A stretch of DNA of 64,000 nt from NCBI RefSeq assembly GCF_003206615.1, contig NZ_PZJW01000004.1, forward strand, positions 1 to 64,000, written 5' to 3'. This DNA is from Salinicola acroporae (lineage in GTDB: Bacteria; Pseudomonadota; Gammaproteobacteria; Pseudomonadales; Halomonadaceae). Position numbers and translations under genes: made by a program. Below the pieces are notes generated by a model, which saw nothing but the letters and a program-made list of their open reading frames with translations, was not told the DNA's origin and did not search any database. Below, one piece after another: positions 53,806-62,712 of this stretch. Each line of letters begins with the position of its first letter. The first letter of the stretch is position 1.

Positions 53806-54669
53806 TCACTCCAGGTTCTGAATCTGCTCGCGCATCTGCTCGATCAGCACCTTCAGTTCCACCGCGCAGCGAGTGGTATCGGCAACGATGGCCTTGGAGG
53901 AGAGGGTGTTGGCTTCGCGATTGAGTTCCTGCATCAGAAAGTCGAGGCGCCGTCCGACCGGCCCTTTCTGTTTCAACTGGCGTTCCACTTCGGTGACGTG
54001 GGTTTCCAGTCGGTCGAGCTCTTCGGCGACGTCTGCCTTGTGGGCCAGCATCACCATTTCCGCTTCCAGCCGCTGCGGGTCGAGTTCGGTCTTGGCGGTT
54101 TCCAGCCGCTCCAGTAGCTGCGCGCGCTGACGCTCGAGAATCGCCGGCAGGTGCTCGCGCACGGTCGCCACCTGTTCGCGGATGCCGTTCAGGCGCTCGC
54201 GAATCAGTTCCGCCAGGCGCTCTCCCTCGCGGACGCGGCCGGCATCCAGGTCCTTGAGCGCGGCGTCGAACAGCTCGAGCCCGGCGGCTTTGACCTGAGC
54301 GATATCCAGGCGCTGGGTGGCCATCACGCCGGGGTGGGCGAGCAGCTCAAGCGCGTTGGGCATCGGCGCTTCCGGAAGCTGGGCGCGAACCTGCTCCAGC
54401 GCGTGGGAGAGTGCGGCGAGCTGATCGGCGTTGATCCCGGGGGCGGCGCTATCCTCGACGGGATCGAAACGCAGCGAGCACTCCACCTTGCCGCGGGCGA
54501 GGCGCTGGCGCATGGCGTCGCGAAAGTGCGGTTCGAGATCGCGCAGCGCGTCGGGAAGGCGAAAATGCGGTTCCAGATAGCGCTGATTCACCGAGCGCAG
54601 TTCTAGCTGCAGGCTGCCCCAGTCGGCATCACGGGTCTGGCGTGAGAAGGCGGTCATGCTGTGGGGCAT
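53806..54669 (-). CDS. yicC: YicC-family endoribonuclease
   Basis: The 287-residue protein begins MPHSMTAFSR and carries SVNQRYLEPHFRLP near residue 27, both hallmarks of YicC. It ends with the conserved KAIVADTTRCAVELKVLIEQMREQIQN-type C-terminus. E. coli YicC is an endoribonuclease that takes part in RNA turnover. ATG 54669 with AAGGAA upstream is chosen. It is divergent from rph, a common arrangement. Confidence 0.93.
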   Translation of the reverse strand: MPHSMTAFSRQTRDADWGSLQLELRSVNQRYLEPHFRLPDALRDLEPHFRDAMRQRLARGKVECSLRFDPVEDSAAPGINADQLAALSHALEQVRAQLPEAPMPNALELLAHPGVMATQRLDIAQVKAAGLELFDAALKDLDAGRVREGERLAELIRERLNGIREQVATVREHLPAILERQRAQLLERLETAKTELDPQRLEAEMVMLAHKADVAEELDRLETHVTEVERQLKQKGPVGRRLDFLMQELNREANTLSSKAIVADTTRCAVELKVLIEQMREQIQNLE

Positions 54670-54842
54670 GGGAATTCCTTGAATCGTCGAGCTGATCGCT
54701 CGAGTGTAACCCATCCGTGAAGCCGTTGGCCGCCGCTCGCCAGCGGTGAATGTGCAGCCGAGCCGTGTAGAATGGCCAGCCTGCTGTGAAGCGTCGAAGG
54801 CATGGCGCTTCTGTCATTGATGTTTTGGATCGAGAGGCTTTC

Positions 54843-55565
54843 ATGCGCCCGAGTGGACGACAACCCGATCAGCCCCGCGAGGTCACGCTGACCCGCGGTT
54901 TTACCCGTCACGCCGAAGGCTCGGTGCTGGTGAGCTTCGGGGATACCCAGGTGCTGTGCAACGCCAGCGTCGAAGCCGGTGTGCCACGCTGGTTGCGTGG
55001 CAAGAACCAGGGCTGGGTGACCGCCGAGTACGGCATGCTGCCGCGGGCGACGCATACCCGCGGTGGCCGCGAGGCGGCGCGAGGCAAGCAGGGTGGGCGT
55101 ACGCTGGAAATCCAGCGCCTGATCGGCCGCAGCTTGCGCGCGGCGGTGGACCTGAAGAAGCTCGGCGAGTTCACCATCACGGTCGACTGCGACGTGCTGC
55201 AGGCCGATGGCGGCACCCGTACCGCCTCGATCACCGGGGCCTGCGTGGCGCTGATCGAGGCGCTGCAGTACATGCAGCGCAAGAAGATGATCAAGACCGA
55301 TCCGTTCCGTCAGCTGGTCAGCTCGATCTCGGTGGGCGTCTACAAGGGCACCCCGGTGCTCGATCTGGACTATCCGGAAGACAGCGCCGCCGATACCGAC
55401 ATGAACGTGGTGATGACCGAAGACGGCAAGCTGATCGAGGTGCAGGGTACGGCGGAGGCCGAAGCGTTTTCCCGCGCCGAGCTCAACAACATGCTCGACC
55501 TGGCCGAGAGCGGCTGCCAGGCCCTGTTTGCCAAGCAGCATGAAGCGCTGGGGATTCGCCGCTGA
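54843..55565 (+). CDS. rph: ribonuclease PH
   Basis: The 240-residue RNase PH has the N-terminal [14 protein letters not shown]. Phosphate-site arginines lie in [22 protein letters not shown], and [19 protein letters not shown] contains the metal-binding Asp. It trims tRNA 3' ends phosphorolytically. The start at 54843 follows GAGAGG, although the frame is open to 54786. Full length, with no sign of the frameshift known in E. coli K-12. Confidence 0.96.
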   Translation: MRPSGRQPDQPREVTLTRGFTRHAEGSVLVSFGDTQVLCNASVEAGVPRWLRGKNQGWVTAEYGMLPRATHTRGGREAARGKQGGRTLEIQRLIGRSLRAAVDLKKLGEFTITVDCDVLQADGGTRTASITGACVALIEALQYMQRKKMIKTDPFRQLVSSISVGVYKGTPVLDLDYPEDSAADTDMNVVMTEDGKLIEVQGTAEAEAFSRAELNNMLDLAESGCQALFAKQHEALGIRR

Positions 55566-55577
55566 TTCGATGCCGTG

Positions 55578-55600
55578 ATGGTGGCCGCGTGGGCCGCCAT
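55578..55600 (+). terminator. possible rph terminator
   Basis: ATGGTGGCC and GGCCGCCAT pair (one G-U) around a 5-nt loop 12 bp after the rph stop. There is no T-run. Confidence 0.4.
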
Positions 55601-55741
55601 CCTGGGTTCTCTCCTACTGCCTCCGATTCTCTCGTCTCTATTTTGCGGTTCTCTCCCTTAGGGGTTTCGACTTCCGGCTTACGGACTGGTTTCCGTCGCT
55701 CGGCGGGCTCGGGCCCGGCGGCAGGGCTCGGTATTTCTACT

Positions 55742-55753
55742 AGACTAAAGTCT
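55742..55753. promoter_or_regulatory. AGACTAAAGTCT dyad before poxB
   Basis: A perfect dyad, extended to TAGACTAAAGTCTA (55741-55754), lies 108 bp before poxB. Its reverse complement AGACTTTAGTCT differs by one base from the site before tctC. Confidence 0.5.
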
Positions 55754-55860
55754 AAGCGCTTGGGCCTCGGCTTTGAGGCCTCAGTGGCTGTTCTCTTCAG
55801 TCATCGGGGCTGCCCGGCATCTGATCTCGCCGGGAGTCCAGTCAACCCAGGGAGACACTC

Positions 55861-57597
55861 GTGGCCGAACCGAATATTGCGGATCTCATCATCGAGACGC
55901 TGGACCGCGCCGGCGTGCGCAACATCTGGGGGCTGCCGGGCGACTCGCTCAATGGCCTGACCGAGAGCCTGCGACGCCAGGACCGGATTCTCTGGCGCGG
56001 CGTGCGTCACGAGGAGGTGGCGGCACTCGCGGCCAGCGCCGAGGCCGATGCCACCAAGCGTCTGTCGGTCTGCGCCGGCTCCTGCGGCCCGGGCAATCTG
56101 CATCTGATCAACGGTCTGTACGAGGCCCAACGCGCCAACGTGCCGATGCTGGCGATCGCCGCGCAGATCCCGTCCAGCGAGATCGGCCTGGGCTATTTCC
56201 AGGAGACGCATCCCGAAAACCTGTTCCGCGAGTGCAGCGACTACTGCGAGCTGGTGTCGTCGCCGGCGCAGATGCCGCGGGTGCTGGAGACCGCCATGAA
56301 CGTGGCGATCACCCAGCGCAGCGTGGCGGTGATCGTGATACCGGGAGACATCGCGCTGCAGCCGGCACCGGTCAAGGCCTCGAGCTGGTCCGATCCGGTG
56401 CGCGCCGTGCCGGTGCCGCCCGCGCCTGCGCTCGATGAGTTGGCCGAATTGATCAATGGCCAGGAGCGTGTGGCGATTCTCGGCGGCCACGGCTGCGACG
56501 GCTATCACGATCAGGTCGTCGCCCTGGCCGAACGGCTGAAGGCACCGGTCGTCCATGCGCTGCGCGGCAAGCAGTCGCTGGAGTATGACAATCCCTATGA
56601 CGTCGGCATGACCGGGCTGATCGGTTTCAGCTCCGGCTATCACGCGCTCAAGGATTGCGACTTCCTGCTGATGCTGGGAACCAACTTTCCCTATCGTGAC
56701 TTCTTCCCCGAGCACGGCAGGATCGTCCAGATCGACGAGCGTGGCCCCCACCTGGGCCGGCGCAGCCCGTTGCTGAAGGGACTGGTGGGCGATATCGGCG
56801 CGACCCTCGAGGCGCTGCTGCCGCGTCTGACCGAGAAGACCGATCGGGATTTCCTCGACGATGCCCAGAAGGACTACCGCAAGGCGCGCAAGGGGCTCGA
56901 CGATCTCGCCACCCCGCGAGGCAGCGGCGAGCCACTGCATCCGCAATATCTGACCGCGCGAGTGAGCGAGCTGGCCACTGGCGATGCCGTGTTCACCTGC
57001 GACGTCGGCACGCCGACGGTGTGGGCGGCGCGCTATCTGGCCATGAACGGCCAGCGAAGGCTGACCGGCTCGTTCATGCACGGTTCGATGGCCACCGCGG
57101 TACCCCAGGCGATGGGTTGGCAGGCGACCTTCCCCGAGCGCCAGGTGGTGGCGCTGGCCGGCGATGGTGGTGTCAGTATGCTGATGGGGGATCTGATCAC
57201 GCTGGTCGAGCATCAACTGCCGGTGAAGATCGTGGTCTACAACAACCACACGCTGGGCTTCGTGGCGATGGAGATGAAAGCGGCGGGCTTCGTCGACGAA
57301 GTCACCAACCTGCCGGCGGCGGATTTCGCCAAGGTCGCCGAGTCGCTGGGCATGTTCAGCGTCCGTGTCGAATCCTCCGACGCCATCGACGATGCGTTGC
57401 GCGAGGCGTTCGCGCATGATGGCCCGGCGCTGGTCGACGTGCGCACCGCCAAGCAGGAGCTGTCGATTCCGCCGCGTATCCAGGCCGAGCAGGCCAAGGG
57501 CTTCAGCCTCTACACCATGCGCGCGGTGATGAGCGGTCGCGGCGACGAAGTGGTCGATCTGGCCAAGACCAACTGGCCGTGGCGGCGCAAGAAGTAG
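55861..57597 (+). CDS. poxB: thiamine-diphosphate pyruvate dehydrogenase/oxidase (PoxB-like)
   Basis: The 578-residue protein has the three ThDP-enzyme domains. The N-terminal part carries the catalytic Glu in [15 protein letters not shown] central FAD/nucleotide-like domain follows, then a C-terminal ThDP domain with [29 protein letters not shown]. Family size and sequence fit PoxB, which oxidises pyruvate to acetate and CO2 and passes electrons to ubiquinone at the membrane. The start is GTG 55861 with GGGAG upstream. The dyad upstream and stationary-phase use of PoxB suggest carbon-overflow control. Confidence 0.87.
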   Translation: MAEPNIADLIIETLDRAGVRNIWGLPGDSLNGLTESLRRQDRILWRGVRHEEVAALAASAEADATKRLSVCAGSCGPGNLHLINGLYEAQRANVPMLAIAAQIPSSEIGLGYFQETHPENLFRECSDYCELVSSPAQMPRVLETAMNVAITQRSVAVIVIPGDIALQPAPVKASSWSDPVRAVPVPPAPALDELAELINGQERVAILGGHGCDGYHDQVVALAERLKAPVVHALRGKQSLEYDNPYDVGMTGLIGFSSGYHALKDCDFLLMLGTNFPYRDFFPEHGRIVQIDERGPHLGRRSPLLKGLVGDIGATLEALLPRLTEKTDRDFLDDAQKDYRKARKGLDDLATPRGSGEPLHPQYLTARVSELATGDAVFTCDVGTPTVWAARYLAMNGQRRLTGSFMHGSMATAVPQAMGWQATFPERQVVALAGDGGVSMLMGDLITLVEHQLPVKIVVYNNHTLGFVAMEMKAAGFVDEVTNLPAADFAKVAESLGMFSVRVESSDAIDDALREAFAHDGPALVDVRTAKQELSIPPRIQAEQAKGFSLYTMRAVMSGRGDEVVDLAKTNWPWRRKK

Positions 57598-57658
57598 ACG
57601 ACGACCGCGATGACGTCGTCGACCGGCCCTCTCGCCGGTGGGTGACGGTGATCTCCGA

Positions 57659-58267
57659 TCAGCTCGGGCTGGTGGAAGGGGCGAGCGCCAATAGCCCCGA
57701 GGCCAACTGGCGGAAAGCGTCGGTGGCCCTGTCCAGCACGTCGGCATCGTCGCTGGCGGCGACCCAGAGCGCGGCGTTGAGCGCCGCGCCATTGATCAGC
57801 CGGGCGGCGGCTTCCACGTCCACCGGCTTGACGACTCCTTCCCTGCTCAACGCCTCCAGCGTCGTCATCGTCGCCAGCAGGCAGCGGTTCTGGCTCGGCC
57901 ACTGGGAGGGATCGCCCAGCACCGCCGGGCCATCCAGCAGCACGATGCGCTGGATCTCCGGATCGCGCGCCAGCTCGATGTAGGCGCCGCCCTCCGCCAG
58001 CAGTCCCTCCCAGGCGTTCGCATGGCGCTGCCCGATCTCATGGGCGCGGGCGGCCATCTCGCTATCGAGCCGGTCGACCACGGCGGCGAGCAGACCCCGC
58101 TTGTCACCGAAATGATGATAGAGCGCGCCTCGGGTCAAGCCGGCACGGGCGGTGAGCTCGTCCATCGAGGCACCGGCGTAGCCCTTCTCGGCGAAGGCCG
58201 CTCGCGCGGCATCGATCAACTTGGCGCGGGTCTCTTCCAGCATCTCGGCGCGACGGCGTCGGGCCAT
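57659..58267 (-). CDS. TetR-family repressor
   Basis: The 202-residue protein has an HTH in about residues 15-60 (SMDELTARAGLTRGALYHHFGDK) and a ligand domain of the TetR_C type with a GPAVLGDPSQWPSQNR segment. CAGGAG precedes the ATG at 58267. It is divergent from the Rid-family gene, with three evenly spaced operators in the 175-bp gap. It converges with poxB. Confidence 0.9.
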   Translation of the reverse strand: MARRRRAEMLEETRAKLIDAARAAFAEKGYAGASMDELTARAGLTRGALYHHFGDKRGLLAAVVDRLDSEMAARAHEIGQRHANAWEGLLAEGGAYIELARDPEIQRIVLLDGPAVLGDPSQWPSQNRCLLATMTTLEALSREGVVKPVDVEAAARLINGAALNAALWVAASDDADVLDRATDAFRQLASGLLALAPSTSPS

Positions 58268-58330
58268 GGTGTCTCCTGTCTTCAAAGCGGAATTCACGCC
58301 GCGGAGAGTATCGCAGCGCAAAAATAAATG

Positions 58331-58395
58331 ACATACGCCGCGTATATTGATTTGACATACGCTTCGTATGTGTCATTAATATACGCTCCGTATGT
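58331..58395. promoter_or_regulatory. three tandem TetR operators at 24-bp spacing
   Basis: Sites at 58331-58347, 58355-58371 and 58379-58395 follow AYATACG-NNN-CGTATRT (17 bp). Their starts are exactly 24 bp apart. They fill the divergent promoter region between the TetR and Rid genes, so several dimers could cover both promoters. Confidence 0.85.
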
Positions 58396-58442
58396 CAATA
58401 TCCTGACGCCCCGCGTGTCACGCTCTCCCAAGGAGTCAAACC

Positions 58443-58859
58443 ATGTTGCAAGCTCAGCCTACGCAGTCACCGCAGCCGGTCTTTCCGGCCAACCGTAGCG
58501 CGCTCTATGAGAAGCACGGCTACTCGGCCGCGATTCGCTCCGGCGACCTGCTGTTCGTTTCCGGCCAGGTCGGCAGCCGGGAGGACGGCTCGCCGGAGCC
58601 CGATTTCGAACGCCAGGTCGCGCTCGCCTTCGACAATCTAAAAGCGGTGCTGGCCGCCGCCGGTTGCGGGCTGGAGGATCTCGTCGACGTCACGACCTTC
58701 CATACCGATCCGGAGCATCAGTTCGAGACGGTGCTGGCGACCAAGTCGCGTCACTTCCCGGCGCCGCCCTATCCCAACTGGACCGCCGTGGGCGTGAACT
58801 GGCTGGCCGGATTCGATTTCGAGATCAAGGTGGTGGCACGAATCCCCAGCGACGGCTGA
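58443..58859 (+). CDS. Rid-family protein lacking the canonical arginine (YjgH-like)
   Basis: The 138-residue protein of the RidA/YER057c/UK114 fold has SGDLLFVSGQVG, the NLKAVLAAAGCGLEDLVDVTTF helix-strand unit and a C-terminal EIKVVA strand. The arginine needed for imine hydrolysis in RidA (E. coli Arg105, PARSCVEV) is replaced here by YPNWTAVGV, so it belongs to a non-RidA subgroup and probably does not deaminate 2-aminoacrylate. It is probably controlled by the divergent TetR through three operators. A strong terminator follows. Confidence 0.83.
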   Translation: MLQAQPTQSPQPVFPANRSALYEKHGYSAAIRSGDLLFVSGQVGSREDGSPEPDFERQVALAFDNLKAVLAAAGCGLEDLVDVTTFHTDPEHQFETVLATKSRHFPAPPYPNWTAVGVNWLAGFDFEIKVVARIPSDG

Positions 58860-58880
58860 TGCCGGCGGTCTCGCCATCAA

Positions 58881-58906
58881 AAACGCCCCGCGATGGCGGG
58901 GCGTTT
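58881..58906. terminator. bidirectional intrinsic terminator
   Basis: AAACGCCCCGC and GCGGGGCGTTT form an 11-bp stem with a 4-nt loop. It is flanked by A's on the left and T's on the right and lies between the convergent Rid and Old Yellow Enzyme genes. Confidence 0.9.
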
Positions 58907-58963
58907 TCATCTCAGCGGCAAGATCCTGCCAGCGAGGCGCCGGGATTACGGCGGGTCAGGCGA

Positions 58964-60097
58964 TCAGGATTTTTCCTCGATCATCTTTTCGCGCGCCAGA
59001 CGTGCCTGCTCTTCCTCGTAGGTGGGAAAGTCGACATAGCCTCGGGCATCGCCGCCGTAGAAGGTATCCGGGTCGAACTCGGCAAGCGGCCAGTCGTGCT
59101 GCAGGCGCTCGACCAGGTCCGGGTTGGAGGTGAAGTGGCGACCGAATACCGGCAGATCGATGACACCTTCATCGACCAGCTTCTGCGCTTCCGCTTTGTC
59201 GAGATTGCCGGCGAACAGCAGCGTGCCGCGATAGGCGTCGCGGAACTGACGCAGGAACTCCCGCGGCAGGCCATCCTGCCCCTGGGCGCCCTGGTCCATC
59301 AGGTGGACGTAGGCCAGGCCGCGCTTGCTCAGCTCGGCGGCGAGATAGAGATAGGTCCCCTCGATATCGTCATAGCTCGGCATATCGAACAGGGTGCCGT
59401 AAGGCGTCAGGCGCACGCCGACACGATGCGCGCCGATCAGCGCGATCGAGGCGTCGATCGCCTCGAGCAGCAGCCGGCAACGGTTCTCGCGCGAACCGCC
59501 GTAGTCGTCGGTGCGGTCGTTGAGGCCGGCGTTGATGAACTGCTCGAGCAGGTAGCCGTTGGCCCCGTGCAGTTCGACGCCGTCGAAGCCGGCATTACGC
59601 GCGTTCAGCGCCGCCTGGGCGAAGTCGTCGACGAGCCGGCGGCACTCTTCGGTGGTGGCCGCGCGCGGCGTCGTCGCCGCCAGCATGTCGGGCTGACCGT
59701 CTTCGTTGTAGCCGAACGCCATGCCGCCTTGCTTGGCAGAGCTGCTGATCGGTGCGGCGCCGTTGAGTTGGATCGAGGTGTGCGAGACACGGCCGACGTG
59801 CCAGGTCTGGCAGAAGATGACCCCACCGCGCTCGTGAACGGCCTGGGTCGCTTTCTTCCAGCCGGCGATCTGGTCCGGCCCGTAGATGCCCGGATTGAAC
59901 AGGTAACCCTGGCCCTCGCGGGAGATCGGGCTGCCCTCGGAGATGATCAGCCCGGCACTGGCGCGCTGGCGGTAGTAGAGGGCGCCCATCTCGTCGGGAA
60001 TGTCGCCCTTGGCGCGGGCCCGGGTCATCGGGGCCATGACAATGCGATTGTTGAGGCGCGTACCGGCAAGATCGAACGGTTCGAATAGCGATGTCAT
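58964..60097 (-). CDS. Old Yellow Enzyme family alkene reductase (NemA-like)
   Basis: The 377-residue FMN enzyme has N-terminal NRIVMAPMTRARA, QTWHVGR and the active-site block ELHGANGYLLEQF (His177, Asn180, Tyr182). It reduces activated C=C bonds (N-ethylmaleimide, enones, quinones) with NADPH in the cytosol. Unlike in E. coli, no nemR gene is adjacent. An AGACTTTGGTCC site lies 85 bp upstream on the minus strand and may be its control element. Confidence 0.92.
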   Translation of the reverse strand: MTSLFEPFDLAGTRLNNRIVMAPMTRARAKGDIPDEMGALYYRQRASAGLIISEGSPISREGQGYLFNPGIYGPDQIAGWKKATQAVHERGGVIFCQTWHVGRVSHTSIQLNGAAPISSSAKQGGMAFGYNEDGQPDMLAATTPRAATTEECRRLVDDFAQAALNARNAGFDGVELHGANGYLLEQFINAGLNDRTDDYGGSRENRCRLLLEAIDASIALIGAHRVGVRLTPYGTLFDMPSYDDIEGTYLYLAAELSKRGLAYVHLMDQGAQGQDGLPREFLRQFRDAYRGTLLFAGNLDKAEAQKLVDEGVIDLPVFGRHFTSNPDLVERLQHDWPLAEFDPDTFYGGDARGYVDFPTYEEEQARLAREKMIEEKS

Positions 60098-60181
60098 ATC
60101 GTGAACTCCTTGTTATGCCGACGTTCGGCCGCGGTAATGGCCGGCCAAACGCAGAGCGAGCCCGAAAGGGCTCGCTCGAAT

Positions 60182-60193
60182 GGACCAAAGTCT
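60182..60193. promoter_or_regulatory. AGACTTTGGTCC site before the Old Yellow Enzyme gene
   Basis: Read on the minus strand this differs by one base from the dyad at 53394-53405. It lies 85-96 bp upstream of the start. Confidence 0.45.
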
Positions 60194-60281
60194 AGGAAAC
60201 GATTAGCTGGCCAATAATGAAACCTGACGACCGCGTCGATAGAGGGAATCTATCGCGGGCCGGGCCGAATCGCCGGTCGAT

Positions 60282-61049
60282 TCACACCACCGAGGTCATG
60301 CCGCCATCGACGAACACGTTCTGCCCGGAGACGAAGTTGGACGCCCCGGAGCAGAGGTAGACCAGCGTGCCGACCAGCTCCTCGACCTGGCCCCAGCGCT
60401 GGGCCGGCGTGCGCTTCTCGATCCAGGCGTTGAAATCGGCGTCCTGCCACAAGGCCTGGTTCATGTCGGTCTGGAAGTAGCCGGGGGATAGGCAGTTGAC
60501 CTGGATGCCGTAGCGCGCCAGGTCCGCCGCCATGCCCTGGGTCAGCAGCGCCACGCCGCCCTTGGAGGCGGCGTAGGGCACGATGGTTTCGCGGGCCAGC
60601 TTCGACTGCACCGAGCCGACATTGACGATCTTGCCGCTGCCGCGCTCGGACATCGCCGGACTCAGCGCCCTGGAGACGTAGAAGGCGCTGGAGAGGTTCG
60701 TCGCCAGCACGGCGTCCCAGTCGGCGGGGTCGAAGTCGTTGAAGGGCGCCCGTTTCTGCAGGCCGGCGTTGTTGACCAGGATGTCCGGTACGCCGAGTCG
60801 TTCGATCAGCGCGGCAGTGGCGGCTTTCACGGCCTCGGCATCGGTGACGTCGAAGGCCACGGCGTCGACCTGGGCCCCGGTCTCTGCCGCCAGCGTCCGC
60901 GCGGCCTCGTCGGCGGCTTCCTGGCGACGTCCGTGAAGGATGACACGAGCGCCGCGCTCGGCCAGCCCGCGGGCCAGTGCGTTGCCCAGGCCGCGGGTCG
61001 AGCCGGTGACCAGCGCCAGCCGGTCGCGAATGTCGAAAAGGTCTTTCAT
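60282..61049 (-). CDS. SDR family oxidoreductase, gluconate 5-dehydrogenase-like
   Basis: The 255-residue classical SDR has TGSTRGLG (15-22), NNAG (93-96) and catalytic Ser146, Tyr159 and Lys163 (YAASK). Its sequence style and position right after gntP fit IdnO/gluconate 5-dehydrogenase, which interconverts gluconate and 5-ketogluconate with NADP(H). ATG 61049 follows AAGGAG. The 43-bp gap to gntP indicates an operon. Confidence 0.8.
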   Translation of the reverse strand: MKDLFDIRDRLALVTGSTRGLGNALARGLAERGARVILHGRRQEAADEAARTLAAETGAQVDAVAFDVTDAEAVKAATAALIERLGVPDILVNNAGLQKRAPFNDFDPADWDAVLATNLSSAFYVSRALSPAMSERGSGKIVNVGSVQSKLARETIVPYAASKGGVALLTQGMAADLARYGIQVNCLSPGYFQTDMNQALWQDADFNAWIEKRTPAQRWGQVEELVGTLVYLCSGASNFVSGQNVFVDGGMTSVV

Positions 61050-61092
61050 CGGTACTCCTTGCGGCCAAGAACGGATCTGGCGGGTCAATGGC

Positions 61093-62472
61093 TTAGAAAA
61101 TCAGATAGACGATGCCGGCAAGCAGGAAGCCCACCACCGACTCCAGCGCCTGCTGCACGGTCCAGGTCATCAGCGTGGTCTTGACGTCCATGCCCAGTAG
61201 CCGCCCCACCAGCCAGAAGCCGGAGTCGTTGACGTGGCCGGCGAACACCGAGCCGGCGGCAGTAGCGAGGGTGATCGCGACGATCTGCATGGCCGAGAAG
61301 TCGCCGCTGGCGACGGCGGGTGCCATCAGCCCGGCGGCGGTGACCAGCGCCACCGTGGCCGAGCCCTGGGCCAGGCGCATCACCACCGCGACCAGATAGG
61401 CGGCGACGATCACCGGCATGCCCAGATCGCTCATCGAATCGGACAACGCATCGCCGATGCCGGACGCCTGCAGCACGCCGCCGAACATGCCGCCGGCGCC
61501 GGTGATCAGGATCACCGAGCAGATCGGCCCCAGCGAGGAGTCGACGATCTTCTCCAGCGCGCTGCCGCCTTCGCCGCGGCGGCTGCCCAGCACGTAGATC
61601 GCCACCAGCACCGAGATCAGCAGTGCGATCGGCGTTTCGCCCAGCGAGGAGAGGATCTGGAACCAGGTGGCGTCGCTGTCGGCCACGCCGGCGGCGCGGG
61701 CGAAATCGAGCCCGGTGTTGAGAAAGATCAGCGCCAGCGGCAACAGCAGCAGCGCGATGACCGTACCCACGCTGGGCGGGTTCTCGATGGTGTCGTTGTC
61801 CTGGCCGCCGAACAGGCTGACTTCCAGCTTGAAGTCGAAACGGCTGGCGGCGAAACGCCCCCACAGGTAACCCGAGAGGTACCACATCGGGAACGCGATC
61901 AGGATCCCCACCAGCAACACCAGGCCCAGGTTGGCACCGTAGAGCTCGGTGGCGGTGACCGGCCCGGGGTGGGGCGGCACGAACACGTGCATCACCGAAA
62001 ACGCCGCCGCCGCCGGCAGGGCGTAGAGTAGCACCGGGCCGCCGAGGCGCTTGGCCACCGCGAAGATGATCGGCAGCATCACGATCAGCCCTGCGTCGAA
62101 GAAGATCGGGAAGCCCATGATCAGCGAGGCGATACCCAGCGCGAACGGGGCGCGCGACTCGCCGAACAGCGACACCATCCGTTCGGCCAGCACCTGGGCG
62201 CCGCCGGAGTGCTCCACCAGCTTGCCGAGCATGGCGCCGAAACCGACCAGCAGCGCCACCGAGCCCAGCGTGCCGGCGAAGCTGTCGGTCATGGTATCGA
62301 CGATGGCACCGGCCGGGATGCCGGTGGCAAAGGCGGTCAGCAGGCTGACCAACACCAGGGTGGGAAAGGCGTGTAGATGAAAGCGGATGATCAATACCAG
62401 TAGCAGGGCGATCGCGGCGGCGGCGATGCCGAGCAACGGCCCTGCGGTCAGGGTTTGCGTCCAGTCGTCCAT
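61093..62472 (-). CDS. gntP: GntP-family gluconate:H+ symporter
   Basis: The 459-residue inner-membrane protein has about 12-14 hydrophobic segments and GntP family blocks GFGAMLGKLVEHSGGAQVLA (about 78-97), GFPIFFDAGLIVMLPI (about 120) and the C-terminal HVNDSGFWLVGRLLGMD. It imports gluconate or related sugar acids. ATG 62472 follows GGGAGAG. It is the first gene of the gntP-SDR unit. Confidence 0.92.
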   Translation of the reverse strand: MDDWTQTLTAGPLLGIAAAAIALLLVLIIRFHLHAFPTLVLVSLLTAFATGIPAGAIVDTMTDSFAGTLGSVALLVGFGAMLGKLVEHSGGAQVLAERMVSLFGESRAPFALGIASLIMGFPIFFDAGLIVMLPIIFAVAKRLGGPVLLYALPAAAAFSVMHVFVPPHPGPVTATELYGANLGLVLLVGILIAFPMWYLSGYLWGRFAASRFDFKLEVSLFGGQDNDTIENPPSVGTVIALLLLPLALIFLNTGLDFARAAGVADSDATWFQILSSLGETPIALLISVLVAIYVLGSRRGEGGSALEKIVDSSLGPICSVILITGAGGMFGGVLQASGIGDALSDSMSDLGMPVIVAAYLVAVVMRLAQGSATVALVTAAGLMAPAVASGDFSAMQIVAITLATAAGSVFAGHVNDSGFWLVGRLLGMDVKTTLMTWTVQQALESVVGFLLAGIVYLIF

Positions 62473-62534
62473 GAAGCTCTCCCGGAAGGGGTGGTTACCG
62501 TCCCACGGTTGCATGAAGTCATATGTCTAAAAAT

Positions 62535-62552
62535 ACGACATTGGTTTGTCGT
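62535..62552. promoter_or_regulatory. operator candidate upstream of gntP
   Basis: ACGACA and TGTCGT arms flank TTGGTT, 63-80 bp before the gntP start. It suits a dimeric repressor, but no regulator gene is adjacent. Confidence 0.45.
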
Positions 62553-62712
62553 TCTCACCCTCCTGCTCGCTCGACGGCGCCGGAGGGTGGTCGTCTCGGT
62601 ATCGGTAACGTGGTGTTTTTACTACGTCGGAGGCCGACAGGCTCGATAATTTGAACACTCCTCAGGTGCGATCAACACTTGAATGGTCACCCTCATCGTC
62701 GGACAGCCAACC

